From NCBI GenBank assembly GCA_003223245.1, contig QHYI01000138.1, positions 1-64,000 of the forward strand: DNA of 64,000 nucleotides. The letters run 5' to 3'. The DNA comes from Acidobacteriota bacterium (GTDB taxonomy: Bacteria > Acidobacteriota > Terriglobia > Acidiferrales > UBA7541). Positions 50,555 to 61,000 of this stretch are shown piece after piece. Made by a program: the position numbers and the translations under genes. Within the stretch, counting starts at the first letter, position 1; the number at the start of each line of letters is the position of its first letter. Below the pieces are notes generated by a model. It was not told the origin of the DNA, did not search any database, and worked only from the letters and a program-made list of their open reading frames with translations.

Positions 50555-53047
50555 ATGATTTCACTGTGGAAGGACCTGCGGTATGGCCTGCGGGCGCTTC
50601 GCCTCAGTCCAGGGTTTACCCTGATCGCGATCCTGACGCTCGCCTTGGGCATCGGGGCCAATACCGCCATTTTTCAGCTCATCGACGCCATCCGCCTTCG
50701 CACTATCCCCGTGAAGAATCCCGAAGAATTGGCCACCGTGCGCATAGCGGATCGCCACTGGGGCTCCGGCCAGTTTTCCGGGCCGTATTCCCAGCTCAGC
50801 TTCCCGATGTGGCAGCAGATTCGGGACCGCCAGCAAGGATTTGCGCAAATTGCCGCCTGGAGCGCCCAACGTTTCAACCTGGCGACGGGAGGCGAGATTC
50901 GCTACGCCAATGTCTTGCGCGTCAGCGGCGAGTTTTTCCAGGTGCTCGGCGTCGAGCCGTTCCTCGGCCGCTTGCTGGGACCGGCGGATGACCAGCCCGG
51001 CTGCGCCCTTGGCGCAGCGAACATCAGCTATGCGTTTTGGCAGCGCAATTTTGGCGGGGATCCCTCGATTGTAGGCAAGCGGCTCAGTCTGGATGGAAAT
51101 TCGTTTGAGATTGTCGGCGTCACGTCGCCGGGTTTCACGGGCATTTCGGTGGGAGACACGTTTGACGCCGTCGTGCCCATTTGCATTGAGCCTATCGTGA
51201 GTCCCCGCAACAACCGGCTTACCATTCGCCATGCCTGGTGGCTGGCTTCGGTTGGGCGCTTGAAACCGGGTTGGAGCGTTGCGCGCGCGAATGCACAAAT
51301 CAAGGCCGTCACCCCTGCGATTCTGCAAGAAACCATTCCCCCTTTCTATGACTCCGAAGGCATAAAGAAGTACCTTGCGTACCAACTCGGCGTTTTCCAG
51401 GCGGGCACGGGATTCTCAAATTTGCGCCAAGATTCCGAAACGCCGCTTTGGCTGTTGCTCGGAATCTCGGGACTCGTGTTGCTGATTGCCTGCGCCAATC
51501 TGGCGAATCTGATGCTGGCCCGCACGGGGGCAAAGGAACAGCAAATCACCATTCGCCTCGCGCTTGGAGCTACTCGCGGGCGGATGATCCGCGAGTTGCT
51601 TTCCGAGAGTATCCTCCTGGCGTTGGCCGGCTCCCTTGGCGGATTGTTTCTCGCGTTGGCCGTCAGCCGGATGCTGGTGGCATTTCTCAGTACGGCGGGT
51701 AATCGGATTTTCCTGGAGCTCCCGACGGACTGGCGCGTGCTGGAGTTCGCCACGGCGCTCGCCGTTTTGACCACGGTTTTGTTCGGGCTGGCGCCTGCAT
51801 TCCGGGCGACGCGCGTGGAACCCGCAGCGTTGTTGCAATCCGGAAGCCGGGGAATGACCGGTGGGCGCGAGCGGTTTAGCCTGCGTCGAATTCTGGTCGT
51901 TTCGCAAGTCGCCATTTCCGTGGTTTTGCTGATGGGGGCGCTGCTCTTTGCCCGGAGCTTGCACAATTTGACGGCGCTGAACTTAGGATTCCGGCAAAAC
52001 GGGATTCTGATTACCAGTGTCGATTTCAATCGCCTGCAAATTCCCGAGGACCGCTACACGGAATATAAGCGGCAACTCGTCAAGGCCGTGAAAGCCATAC
52101 CGGGCGTGGAATCCGCCGCCCACGCGATGCTGGTTCCTTTTGGAGGCAGCTCTTGGAATGACGACGTCATCACGGAAGGATCGGACGAGGACAAGGGTGT
52201 CGCGTGGCTGAATTACGTGGGGCCGGGCTATTTTCAGACCGTCGGCACGCCTCTTCTGGCCGGACGGGATTTCGATGACCAGGATAGCGCCACTTCCGTC
52301 AAGGTCGCCATCGTCAATCAAGCCTTCGTTCGAAAGATTTTTAAGGGCGCGGATCCGCTGGGAAAAAGATTTCGGATTCACGAACCCCCGGGTAAGCCAC
52401 GCCCGCTCTACCAGATTGTGGGAGTTACCGGCGATCATAAGTTTAACGACATGCATGAGGAGTACCTGCCGTTCATGTATTTTCCGCCCACGCAGCAGGA
52501 AAAACCCAGCCCGGACGATCAGATCATTATTCATTCCTCGCTGCCGCTTGGGAGCTTGATGTCCTCCATCAAACAAGCGATTGGCGACGTTAATCCGGGC
52601 ATCGACTTCGAGTTCAAAGCATTGAAGACACAAGTGCACAACTCTCTTGTGAGCGATGAGTTGATGGCCACGCTTTCCGGCTTCTTCGGATTTCTCGCCG
52701 CGCTGCTGGCAGCGATTGGACTTTACGGAGTGATTGCCTACATGGTTGTCCAGCGCACCAAAGAAATCGGCATCCGAATGGCCATCGGCGCAAAGCGCAC
52801 GGATGTGGTAGGCATGATCCTGAGGGAAGCAGGTATTCTGACCGCCGCAGGCCTGGTGATCGGAACCACGCTGGCATTGGCGTCCGCGCAGGTGGTGAAA
52901 TCGCTGCTCTACGGATTGAAACCGCGCGACCCCTTCACGCTGGTCCTCGCGGTGGTTACGCTGGCGGCTGTTGCGGCGCTCGCGAGCTTCTTGCCGGCTT
53001 ACCGCGCTTCGCGGCTGGATCCCCTGAAGGCTCTTCGTTATGAGTAG
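50555..53047 (+). CDS. Acidobacterial duplicated orphan permease (ADOP), MacB/FtsX type
   Basis: An 830-residue permease with duplicated MacB-type halves. It opens with the ADOP signature WKDLRYGLRALRLSPGFTLIAILTLALGIGANTAIF, has a MacB periplasmic domain (about 80-260), three helices (LLLGISGLVLLIACANLANLM, LALAGSLGGLFLALAVSRML, FATALAVLTTVLFGLAPAFRA), then the second half starting LRRILVVSQVAISVVLLMGA and ending with DPLKALRYE. The KEQQITIRLALGATRGRMIRELLSES and KEIGIRMAIGAKRTDVV segments are the coupling helices for an ABC ATPase. No ATPase gene is adjacent, as usual for this family. Substrate unknown, probably a lipid or peptide. Strong indicator of Acidobacteriota. Confidence 0.92.
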   Translation: MISLWKDLRYGLRALRLSPGFTLIAILTLALGIGANTAIFQLIDAIRLRTIPVKNPEELATVRIADRHWGSGQFSGPYSQLSFPMWQQIRDRQQGFAQIAAWSAQRFNLATGGEIRYANVLRVSGEFFQVLGVEPFLGRLLGPADDQPGCALGAANISYAFWQRNFGGDPSIVGKRLSLDGNSFEIVGVTSPGFTGISVGDTFDAVVPICIEPIVSPRNNRLTIRHAWWLASVGRLKPGWSVARANAQIKAVTPAILQETIPPFYDSEGIKKYLAYQLGVFQAGTGFSNLRQDSETPLWLLLGISGLVLLIACANLANLMLARTGAKEQQITIRLALGATRGRMIRELLSESILLALAGSLGGLFLALAVSRMLVAFLSTAGNRIFLELPTDWRVLEFATALAVLTTVLFGLAPAFRATRVEPAALLQSGSRGMTGGRERFSLRRILVVSQVAISVVLLMGALLFARSLHNLTALNLGFRQNGILITSVDFNRLQIPEDRYTEYKRQLVKAVKAIPGVESAAHAMLVPFGGSSWNDDVITEGSDEDKGVAWLNYVGPGYFQTVGTPLLAGRDFDDQDSATSVKVAIVNQAFVRKIFKGADPLGKRFRIHEPPGKPRPLYQIVGVTGDHKFNDMHEEYLPFMYFPPTQQEKPSPDDQIIIHSSLPLGSLMSSIKQAIGDVNPGIDFEFKALKTQVHNSLVSDELMATLSGFFGFLAALLAAIGLYGVIAYMVVQRTKEIGIRMAIGAKRTDVVGMILREAGILTAAGLVIGTTLALASAQVVKSLLYGLKPRDPFTLVLAVVTLAAVAALASFLPAYRASRLDPLKALRYE

Positions 53048-53052
53048 CTGAG

Positions 53053-53070
53053 AGCGGGCGCGAGCCCGCT
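53053..53070 (+). terminator. Hairpin after the ADOP gene
   Basis: AGCGGGC-GCGA-GCCCGCT, a seven-base-pair GC stem with a four-base loop, 5 bases after the stop. A T-rich stretch follows only 20 bases later, so it may be a terminator or a dispersed REP-like hairpin. Confidence 0.4.
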
Positions 53071-53167
53071 GCAGTATTCGCTGTACATTTTTCAAAGCGA
53101 CATTCATCCTTCCTTTGCTACACTACGCCACCGTCAGATCAGCTATCTCAGCTTCAGGAGCCCTCGC

Positions 53168-55264
53168 ATGAAATTTGCCCTTCGCCTGGCCATCGCCAGT
53201 TTTGCTTTGCCGCTTTCATTGGTTGCGCAGGAAACGACGTCGAAAACCCCGCGCGCAATCACCATTGACGACTTCTTCGCGATTCGCGATGTGTCGCAGC
53301 CTGAAATCAGTCCCGATGGGCAATGGATCGCCTACGCCGTGCGCATGCGCATGCTCAAAGAAGACAAGAACGAGCAGCGCGTGTGGATGATTCCGACCAA
53401 TGGCGGCGACGCGATTCCCATGACGGCAGAAGGCATCTCCTCCGGTCATGCGCGCTGGAGCCCGGACGGCAAGTACCTCTCGTTTCTGTCGGCCCGAGAC
53501 GGCGGAAAATCACAAGTGTGGCTGCTCGACCGACGCGGGGGCGAAGCCGTGCGTCTGACCGATACTGTACAAGGCGTCGACGCCTTCGAATGGTCTCCGG
53601 ATAGCACGCGGCTGGTGCTGATTGTTCGCGATCCCAAGCCGGAGGACATCGAAGCGGCAAAGAACAAGGAAAGGCCCGCTCCTGCCACGCCGTCGAAACC
53701 GAAAACTCCTCCTCCATTCGTGATTGACCGCCTGCAATTTAAGCGCGACACGGTCGGCTATCTGGATCGGCGCCGCACGCACCTCTACGTCTTCAATGTT
53801 GCGGCGAAAACAATGACGCAAATCACTTCGGGGGATTTTGACGACAACGAGCCGGCTTGGTCGCCGGATGGCAAGGCCCTCGCCTTCAGCAGCAACCACA
53901 CCCCGGACGCGGATGCCAACTATAAGGCGCACATTTGGATGGTCGCTGCGGACAATACCGACAAGGGCGCGCACCTGACGCAAGTCACGCCGGAGCCCGG
54001 TCCGGATTCCTCGCCGGTTTGGTCGCCCGACGGCAAATGGATTGCCTACGTGACCGAGCTGGACCCGCATCTTTTTTATTACAACACGCGGCATTTGGCG
54101 GTCGTTCCCTCAACAGGCGGGCAAGCCCATATCCTTACGCGTGCTTTTGATCGCAGCATTCACCACCTGCGTTTTTCGAATGACAGCAAGTACATCTACT
54201 TCACCGCCGAAGACGACGGCACGCAGAATCTTTGCCGCATTCCCGTCGGCGGCGGAGAGATCACGCGCCCGATTGGCGGCCGCCTCGTGGTCGGAGCTTA
54301 TTCGCTCGGCAAAGATGACTCCATCGCCGCGCAAATCACGACTATCGATCGTCCCGATGAAATCTTCTACCTTGCCAACGGCGCGAAAGAACCTACGCGC
54401 CTGACCAAGACCAATGACGCGCTGTTTGCGCAACTGCGCCTCGCGCAAGCCGATTATGTGCACTTCAAGAGCAAGGACGGCACAACGATCGCAGGATATT
54501 TGTACAAACCGCTCGATTACACACCCGGCAAGAAAGTGCCCACACTGCTAAATCCGCATGGCGGGCCTGTAGGCCAATACTCCGCCTCTTTCTACCATCT
54601 AGCCCAGCTTTACGCCGCGAATGGCTACGCCGTGTTGCTGCCCAATCCGCGCGGCTCTTCCGGCTACGGGCAGAAATTCTGCGCCGCGATTTATGCGGAT
54701 TGGGGAAATAAAGACTACCAGGATGACGTGGCCATGGTGGATTACGCGGTCGCGGAAGGCATCGCTGATCCGGACAAACTTGGCGTGGGCGGCTGGTCCT
54801 ATGGCGGTATCTCGACGGACTTCATCATTGCCCAGACCCAACGTTTCAAGGCGGCTATCTCGGGTGCAGGAGTCGCGCTTGTTGCCAGCTTCTACGGCCA
54901 CGACCACTACCAGCGCGATTACGATATCGAACTCGGCTATCCCTGGGACAATAGAGCCGTCTGGGACAGAATCTCGCCCTTCTATCGCGTTGCGAGCATC
55001 ACCACGCCCACGCTGTTCATGGGTGGAGACCTCGATGCAAACGTGCCAATTCTTGGCGGCGAGCAAATGTACGAAGCGATGAAGACGCTTGGGCGCACGA
55101 CGGAGCTTGTCGTCTACCCCGGCGAGTATCACGGCTTCACCGTGCCGTCGCACATCAAGGACCGCATGGAGCGCTATATGGCGTGGTTCAACCATTACGT
55201 CAAGGGCGACTCCGCACCGGCGACACCCGCATCTCCTGAGATCAGGACCGCAGGCGGTGAATAA
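53168..55264 (+). CDS. Exported S9 family prolyl-oligopeptidase-type peptidase
   Basis: A 698-residue serine peptidase, a paralogue of the one at 6.6 kb. The signal peptide ends at LSLVAQ. Propeller repeats (ISPDGQWIAYAVR, WSPDGKYLSFLSA, WSPDSTRLVLIV, WSPDGKALAFSSN, WSPDGKWIAYVTE) precede the catalytic domain: LLNPHGGPVGQYSASF, NPRGSSGYGQKF, the nucleophile Ser544 in GVGGWSYGGIS, Asp in MGGDLDANVPI and His in YPGEYHGFTVP. It is a periplasmic oligo- or dipeptidyl peptidase. The stop overlaps the next start (TAATG), so it is translationally coupled to the gutted aspartoacylase-like gene. Confidence 0.89.
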   Translation: MKFALRLAIASFALPLSLVAQETTSKTPRAITIDDFFAIRDVSQPEISPDGQWIAYAVRMRMLKEDKNEQRVWMIPTNGGDAIPMTAEGISSGHARWSPDGKYLSFLSARDGGKSQVWLLDRRGGEAVRLTDTVQGVDAFEWSPDSTRLVLIVRDPKPEDIEAAKNKERPAPATPSKPKTPPPFVIDRLQFKRDTVGYLDRRRTHLYVFNVAAKTMTQITSGDFDDNEPAWSPDGKALAFSSNHTPDADANYKAHIWMVAADNTDKGAHLTQVTPEPGPDSSPVWSPDGKWIAYVTELDPHLFYYNTRHLAVVPSTGGQAHILTRAFDRSIHHLRFSNDSKYIYFTAEDDGTQNLCRIPVGGGEITRPIGGRLVVGAYSLGKDDSIAAQITTIDRPDEIFYLANGAKEPTRLTKTNDALFAQLRLAQADYVHFKSKDGTTIAGYLYKPLDYTPGKKVPTLLNPHGGPVGQYSASFYHLAQLYAANGYAVLLPNPRGSSGYGQKFCAAIYADWGNKDYQDDVAMVDYAVAEGIADPDKLGVGGWSYGGISTDFIIAQTQRFKAAISGAGVALVASFYGHDHYQRDYDIELGYPWDNRAVWDRISPFYRVASITTPTLFMGGDLDANVPILGGEQMYEAMKTLGRTTELVVYPGEYHGFTVPSHIKDRMERYMAWFNHYVKGDSAPATPASPEIRTAGGE

Positions 55265-55554
55265 TGCGTCTTCCCAGGCGAACTGTTTCGATTCCTTTGC
55301 TTGCGCTCTTGTTCTGTGTTTCTTGTTACGCGCAGTCTTCCTTCACGGTGGGCACGGCTTCGGCGGCGCTGGGGGGCGGCACCGACGTGTCCGCGGGAAT
55401 GAAGCTAGGCACGATCACGGACTACTTCGGCAAAGTCATCGCGGAGCCGCGTGCTCCCGTCACAGGCGTTGTGCTTCATGTCAAGGCCGTGCCTTCTCTG
55501 AAAAAAGGCGACAATATTGCCGACCTCGGCGTGGTGGCCGCTCACGCCCCGTAA
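55264..55554 (+). pseudogene. Aspartoacylase/AstE-like exported protein with the catalytic domain deleted
   Basis: A 96-residue open frame. Residues 1-24 are a signal peptide (LALLFCVSCYAQ), then SFTVGTASAALGG, which matches the N-terminus of exported succinylglutamate-desuccinylase/aspartoacylase-like proteins of Acidobacteriota as I remember them. Directly after comes VSAGMKLGTITDYFGKVI, PRAPVTGVVLHVKAVPSLKK and GDNIADLGV, which is the C-terminal beta domain of the same family (normally about 330-350 residues). About 230-250 residues with the zinc site (H..E..H) are missing, yet the frame is kept. It cannot be an active deacylase. Either a real in-frame deletion or an assembly join. Confidence 0.65.
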
Positions 55555-55687
55555 TCGAGCGGCTTGCGAGGATGCAACGTTATCGGCGCACCCGCATCTT
55601 CGCGCGGTACTGCTGTCTGTCGCACGTCACAGTCAGGTGTACGCGTTTTGTGATAAGCATTCTTCATCCGTCCGGAAGGGAGGACCC

Positions 55688-56347
55688 ATGCGCAAATGGG
55701 GCGTCCTCATTTCCATTATCTATGCGCTGATTGTGTTGGGCTTGCTTACACCGATGGCAGTGTTGCTCGCTGGTCCCTCGGACTTGCGTGAATTCTCGCA
55801 CGGAGTCCTTGCTGCCTATCGGGAATGGCTGGCTTGGTTCCCTATCGTCATTGTTCTGGGCGGGCAGGCGCTTCTGTTTTTCTTGTCGGTGGACACTTCG
55901 CAAAAACGCCTCAAGCCGCGCTCACACATTCTCTTGTCTTGCGTCTTGGCGGGAATTCTCACCGCGCTCCTGGCTTTCGCGCTGATTGGCGCAATTGGCG
56001 TCGCAGTTCAGGGTGATAGGTTCGGAGAAGGGGCGTTTGCGAATCCTTTCCTTTTCTTCGGTCTGGCTTGGCTCTTTTGGGGGATCGTGTTTTATTTTTT
56101 CTTGCGCAATTCCTCCGAGATTGTGAACCGCGTGATGTCCTGGCTGCTGCGAGGCAGCATTTTGGAACTGTTGGTGGTCGTGCCTTGCCATGTCATCGTG
56201 CGGCGGCGCCACGATTGTTCCGCGCCCATGGTCACCAGCTTCGGAATCATCACCGGCATGGCCATCATGCTGCTGTCGTTCGGTCCCAGCGTGCTATTCC
56301 TTTACAAAAAGCGCCTCGAGGCCTATGCGTCTCGTCCCTTGACGTAA
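55688..56347 (+). CDS. Multi-pass membrane protein of unknown function
   Basis: A 219-residue integral membrane protein with about six helices (ISIIYALIVLGLLTPMAVLL, WFPIVIVLGGQALLFFL, HILLSCVLAGILTALLAFALIGAIG, FLFFGLAWLFWGIVFYFFL, GSILELLVVVPCHVIV, ITGMAIMLLSFGPSVLFL). The C-terminal VVVPCHVIVRRRHDCSAP with two Cys is distinctive; I recall a similar motif in unnamed acidobacterial proteins. ATG 55688 follows GGGAGGA. Its role is unknown. It is followed by a hairpin shared with the next, convergent gene. Confidence 0.68.
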   Translation: MRKWGVLISIIYALIVLGLLTPMAVLLAGPSDLREFSHGVLAAYREWLAWFPIVIVLGGQALLFFLSVDTSQKRLKPRSHILLSCVLAGILTALLAFALIGAIGVAVQGDRFGEGAFANPFLFFGLAWLFWGIVFYFFLRNSSEIVNRVMSWLLRGSILELLVVVPCHVIVRRRHDCSAPMVTSFGIITGMAIMLLSFGPSVLFLYKKRLEAYASRPLT

Positions 56348-56359
56348 CGCAGAAATAAA

Positions 56360-56390
56360 AACGGCGCCCGCACCCTCGCGAGGCGCCGTT
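56360..56390 (-). terminator. Terminator hairpin shared by convergent genes
   Basis: AACGGCGCC and GGCGCCGTT form a perfect nine-base-pair stem around a 13-base loop. On the minus strand it is followed by TTTTATTTC, so it best terminates the minus-strand gene at 56418-56843; the plus-strand side has only a short T run. Confidence 0.65.
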
Positions 56391-56417
56391 GGTTTCCACT
56401 TCAAGAATTCGCTTTGC

Positions 56418-56843
56418 TTAATTCTTGCTTGCCACCGCCTCCCGGTGGTCTTCCCGTGGCGTCATGGAGACGACGATATACTCGCGTTCCTTGTCATCTC
56501 CCTCCGCCACTTTCAAGATCAACTTATCCTTGTGGAGCCGATATTGAGCAGTTTCGCCGATGGGCAGCAGCACCGGGTGCTTGTCATCTTTCGGGCGGAT
56601 GCGGTAGACCACCTTCTCCCCCTGCAGCACGTATTCCTGGCAGAGCACTTCCTGGGTCTTTTTGTTTTGCGAGTCGGTTCCGAGCAGCTCGCCTGCCACG
56701 GATTTCCCGCCCTTTTCCTGCATGCCGCAGGGAGCGGAATCCATCCGCAGCAAAGTCCCCTTCTGATAGTCGTCGTGTTCTTTGGCCGAACAAACCCCGG
56801 CAAGCAGCAAACCGCCCGCGAGCGCGAACCACTTGGTGTTCAT
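56418..56843 (-). CDS. Small exported protein of unknown function
   Basis: A 141-residue protein with a signal peptide (KWFALAGGLLLAGVCSA). The mature part has two Cys (APCGMQEKG and VLCQEY) that may form a disulfide, and beta-strand-like segments (YVLQGEKVVYRIRPKD, QYRLHKDKLILKV, REYIVVSMTP). The pattern resembles small acidobacterial periplasmic proteins described only as hypothetical. ATG 56843 has AAAGGGGA about 8 bases upstream; a GAG-rich extension further upstream is unlikely. A terminator follows. Confidence 0.62.
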   Translation of the reverse strand: MNTKWFALAGGLLLAGVCSAKEHDDYQKGTLLRMDSAPCGMQEKGGKSVAGELLGTDSQNKKTQEVLCQEYVLQGEKVVYRIRPKDDKHPVLLPIGETAQYRLHKDKLILKVAEGDDKEREYIVVSMTPREDHREAVASKN

Positions 56844-56980
56844 ACGCTTGTCCCCTTTCTCCACAAAATAAGGGAATCGAGCGAGCCGGGAAATAGCCCG
56901 AGAGTCCGCCTGTGCTCAATGTGTTAAGCGGGGTGCGTCCGCGTGAATTTCGATTATTCTTTGTAGGTGGAAGGGAGTTC

Positions 56981-57551
56981 ATGCTGGCATGGAGCCTGCT
57001 CTTCGGCCTGTCTATCCTCCTAATCGCCTTAGTCCTTTTGTTTCTATGGCATCCGCGGGTGGGGGAGCTGTTTCACCAGCATGTCAAGGATCGTCCCAAG
57101 CGTCGGCTGTTCCTGGCTGCCGTGGGATTTTTTCTGACGCTGGCCCTGGCCCGCTCCATGGCTTACGCCGCCGGGCGGAAGATTGCCCCGTTTCATTACA
57201 TTTATATACGCGGGACGCACGTCCACCACTTGGTCTGGGGAATTCTTTTGCTGTTAGTCGTGGGATTCTGTTGGTTAATCGAAGTGGGAACAGGGACCAA
57301 GGGAACCTCTTTGCTTGCGAGCCGCTTGATGTCGCTGCTTTATGGTGCAAGGGGCCGCGCTCACGCTGGATGAATTTGCCCTCTGGCTCAACCTGAAGGA
57401 CACGCTCTATTGGACCCGCCAAGGGCGCGCCAGCCTCGACGCCATTATGCTCTTTGCAGCCGCCCTGCTCATCGGCATCTGGGGCCGCGAGTTCCTCAAA
57501 GCCCTCCCGCGAGAGATTTTCCGCTTGCGCCGCAAAAAGGCCGAAGAATAA
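56981..57551 (+). pseudogene. Membrane protein gene split by a one-base frameshift
   Basis: The first frame (from ATG 56981, GGAAGGGAG upstream) encodes three hydrophobic segments (AWSLLFGLSILLIALVLLFLW, RLFLAAVGFFLTLALARSM, HHLVWGILLLLVVGFCWLI) and TSLLASRLMSLLYG, then runs into a stop at 57373. From about 57345 the next frame continues the natural sequence: GAALTLDEFALWLNLKD, then YWTRQGRASLDAIMLFAAALL and GIWGREFLKALP, to the stop at 57551. Removing one A in GCAAGGGGCC at 57345-57354 restores a protein of about 190 residues with four helices. The function is unknown. Real frameshift or sequencing error. Confidence 0.7.
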
Positions 57552-58042
57552 TTTCTAGGCTGTCTTAACCGCAGGGTAGCCGAGTCTCCGCAGCAGTCCA
57601 GTGAGATCCTGCCGCGTGAACCGTCACCCGAAAGGCCGGGCGATGGTTTCATAATGCCGCTCAAAAGTAGACGCGGAGTCCTCCCGAGACTACAAATCCT
57701 TGGTCTAGCTTGGTGACGGGGCTGCGCTCCCTCATCCTTCGAGACCCGAGTCGGAATCGAAGCTTTTTGCACAGGCGTGCACAGCTTTCCACAGACAAAA
57801 TCTGAGAAACTTCTTGCCAAGAGAAAACGGCAGGTTTAACCTCCTCCCCAGATTGAGCCGGGAAGCGTTAAAAACTTTGCGGCGCAATTGAACGGGGGCG
57901 CAACAGTCTAACGGCTGCGGCGCCCTCAATTTTTTGGCCCTGTTCGACGCGGCGCATAGCTTCTTCCTCCTCGCAAATGCTTACCTAGATTTGCCCTCCT
58001 GTGTCCGGCAGAGTATCCTCTGCGATTTCGGGGAGGTGCCCG
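57552..58042. other. 490-base region without a supportable gene
   Basis: No complete gene was found. A minus-strand peptide tail (RQDLTGLLRRLGYPAV, stop at 57555) looks protein-like and could be a remnant, but an in-frame stop lies just upstream. The region at 57900-57940 is rich in inverted GC tracts. The final 40 bases carry the GGGGAGG ribosome site of the next gene. Confidence 0.35.
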
Positions 58043-61000
58043 ATGCGTTGTTTGGGTAAGAGTTATGCACCGAGGAATTGGTGTTATGGAGGAATCGCAT
58101 ACGGATTCTGCTTATGCTGCCTATTAACGATTCCGGGGATTGCTGGCCATTCCAAGGAACAGGCCTCCGCATCCTCCGATCGGGAGAGCGCTCCCCTGGA
58201 ACAAAAATTCTTCGGCGAGATGCGCTGGCGTTGCCTCGGACCTTTTCGCGGCGGCCGCACCGTGGCCATTTCCGGCGTGCCGCATCAGCTCAACGTCTTT
58301 TACATGGCGGCAGTCAACGGCGGCGTGTGGAAGACTACGGATTTCGGGAACACCTGGCATGCAATTTTTGATGACCAGCCTACAGGTTCGGTGGGCGCCT
58401 TGGCAGTGGCTCCCTCCGACCCAAACGTAATTTATGTGGGCAGCGGAGAAGGCTTGCAGCGGCCGGACTTGGCAACAGGCGACGGGGTTTACAATTCCAC
58501 GGACGCGGGAGCAACGTGGACCCATCTTGGGCTGCGCGACGCGCAGCAGATCGCCGCGATGATCGTGGATCCGAAGGATGCCAATCGTGTTTTTGTCGCG
58601 GCGCTAGGTCATCCTTATGGCCCGAACGCGGAGCGCGGGGTATTTCGCTCGACCGATGGCGGGCAGACATTCCAGAAAGTGTTGTACCAGGACGAAAACA
58701 CGGGCGCGGCCGATTTGGCGTTTGACCCGTCGAATCCACAGACAGTTTATGCCACGCTTTGGGCCGCGCGCGTCGCGCCATGGGAGATTCGGAGTGGCGC
58801 GTCGTTCATCACTGCTGGCAGTGGAATTTTCAAATCGACCGATGGAGGAACGAATTGGAGTCCGCTCACGAAAGGATTGCCTAGCGCGGAAGAGGGATTG
58901 AGCCGCATCGGCATCGCGGTGGCGCCGAGCGAGCCAAGCCGCATTTATGCCTCGGTGGAAGCAAACAGGAATGGCGGTGTGTACGTTTCGAATGACGCCG
59001 GCGAAACCTGGAAGCTCATCAATGCGGATCACCGAATCGGGGGGCGCGGTCCGGGGGCGATGGGAATTGCGGTTGCCCCGGACAACCCCGACGTTGTTTA
59101 TGTTGCGAACACCACTACTTGGAAATCCACGGACGGAGGGAAGACCTTTGTTGGCTTCAAGGGAGCGCCGGGCGGAGACGATTACCAGCGAATCTGGATC
59201 AGCCAGGAGAACTCGCAGATTATGGCGCTTTCGAGCGATCAAGGGGCTGTCATTAGCGTGAATGGCGGCGAGACCTGGAGCGGCTGGTACAACCAGCCGA
59301 CCGCGCAGCTTTATCACGTTACCACTGACAACCGTTTTCCTTACTGGGTGTACGGCGCGCAACAGGAAAGCGGTTCGGTGGCGACGCTGAGCCGAAGCGA
59401 TTTTGGCCAGATTACATTTCGCGATTGGCGACTGCCGGGTATCTTCGAATACGGAGACATCGCTGTTGATCCGCTCGACCCGAACATTCTCTATGGCGCG
59501 TGGCTAACGCGTACGAAACAGGACATCAGTGAATACGCCCAAGTTACCCCCGAGCCGATTCGCCGGGGCGAATACCGCTACGTGCGGACGCTGCCCGTGG
59601 TTTTCTCGCCGCTCGAGCCGCACACGCTGTACTTCGCGGCCAACGTGCTTTTCAAAACCACCGACGCGGGAAATCGTTGGCAGATCATCAGTCCGGACCT
59701 GACGCGCGAAGCGTATGAAATTCCTGCGAATCTGGGAGTCTTTGCCACGAGCGATCCGGAAAAAGGAAAACATCGAGGTGTGATTTACGCGGTTGCGCCT
59801 TCATTCAAAGAAGCCAATACGATTTGGGCGGGTACGGACGATGGACTGATTCACCTCACACGGGATGGCGGAAAATCCTGGCAAAACGTAACGCCTCCGC
59901 AACTGAAGCCGTGGAGTAAAGTCTCCATCATCGAGGTTTCTCATTTTGATGCGGGCACGGCCTACGCGGCGATCAATTCGTTTCGCTTAGATGATTTGCG
60001 GGCGCACATCTACCGCACACGCGATTTTGGGAAGACCTGGGAGGAAATTACCAGGGGCATTCCTGACGGAGGCGCGAGCAATGTCGTACGCGAAGATCCT
60101 GAGCGAAAGGGACTGCTTTTTGCGGGTACCGAGGGTTCGGTCTACATTTCCTTCAACGACGGCGACGACTGGCAGCCGCTGCAACTCAATCTTCCGCACA
60201 CGTCCATGCGCGACCTGGCGATTCATAGGGATGATCTAATTGTTGCCACGCATGGCCGCTCCTTCTGGATTCTGGATGACATTACGCCGCTGCGGCAACT
60301 GACTCCAGACATTGCCAAGGAAAGCGCGCATCTGTATGCACCAGAGACCGCGATTCGTTTTCGCTGGAACCGCAATCCGGACACGCCATTGCCGCCGGAA
60401 TTTCCGGCAGGGAAGAACCCACCCGATGGAGCGATCATCGACTATTACTTGGAGTCAGCCTCAAGAAATCCCTTGACGCTGGAGATTCTTGATGAGCAGA
60501 AGCGTCTGGTGAGGCGGTACTCCAGCACTGAAAAACCGGAGCCGCTGGAAAAAATCGCCAGGGAGAATCCGATCCCGTTGTACTGGGTAAGGCCAACGCA
60601 AATTCTTTCGGCGGAGACGGGAATGCACCGTTTTGTGTGGGACATGCACTACGCTCCGCCGGAATCGATGCAGCACGAATTCCCAATTTCGGCGATTTAT
60701 CGCGACACGCCGAAATACCCGCTGGGAGCCTGGGCGTTGCCTGGGAACTACACGGTGAAACTCACGATGGACGGTAAGACCTATACACAACCGCTGGTGA
60801 TAAAAATGGATCCGCGCATCACGATTTCGCTTGCTGATTTGCGAAAGCAATTTGAAATGGAGAGCGGCTCTTCGGACGGCATGAATCAAAGTTACGAGGC
60901 GCTCAAGCAAGTTCGTTCGGTGCGCGCGCAATTGAAAGAGTTGGCCGCAAGAGCGGGGAAGGGCAGACTCGCGGATGCCATCACCGGGTTAGACAAGAAG

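Noticed and set aside
50404-50991. Possible gene with AAAGGAG before ATG 50404
   Set aside because: Its frame overlaps the start of the ADOP permease gene by over 400 bases and has no conserved motif; the ribosome-like site is probably chance.
57720-57830. TTTCCACAG and TGCACAGG motifs resembling DnaA boxes
   Set aside because: Only loose single matches to TTATCCACA, with no cluster, AT-rich stretch or dnaA/dnaN neighbour; not an origin.
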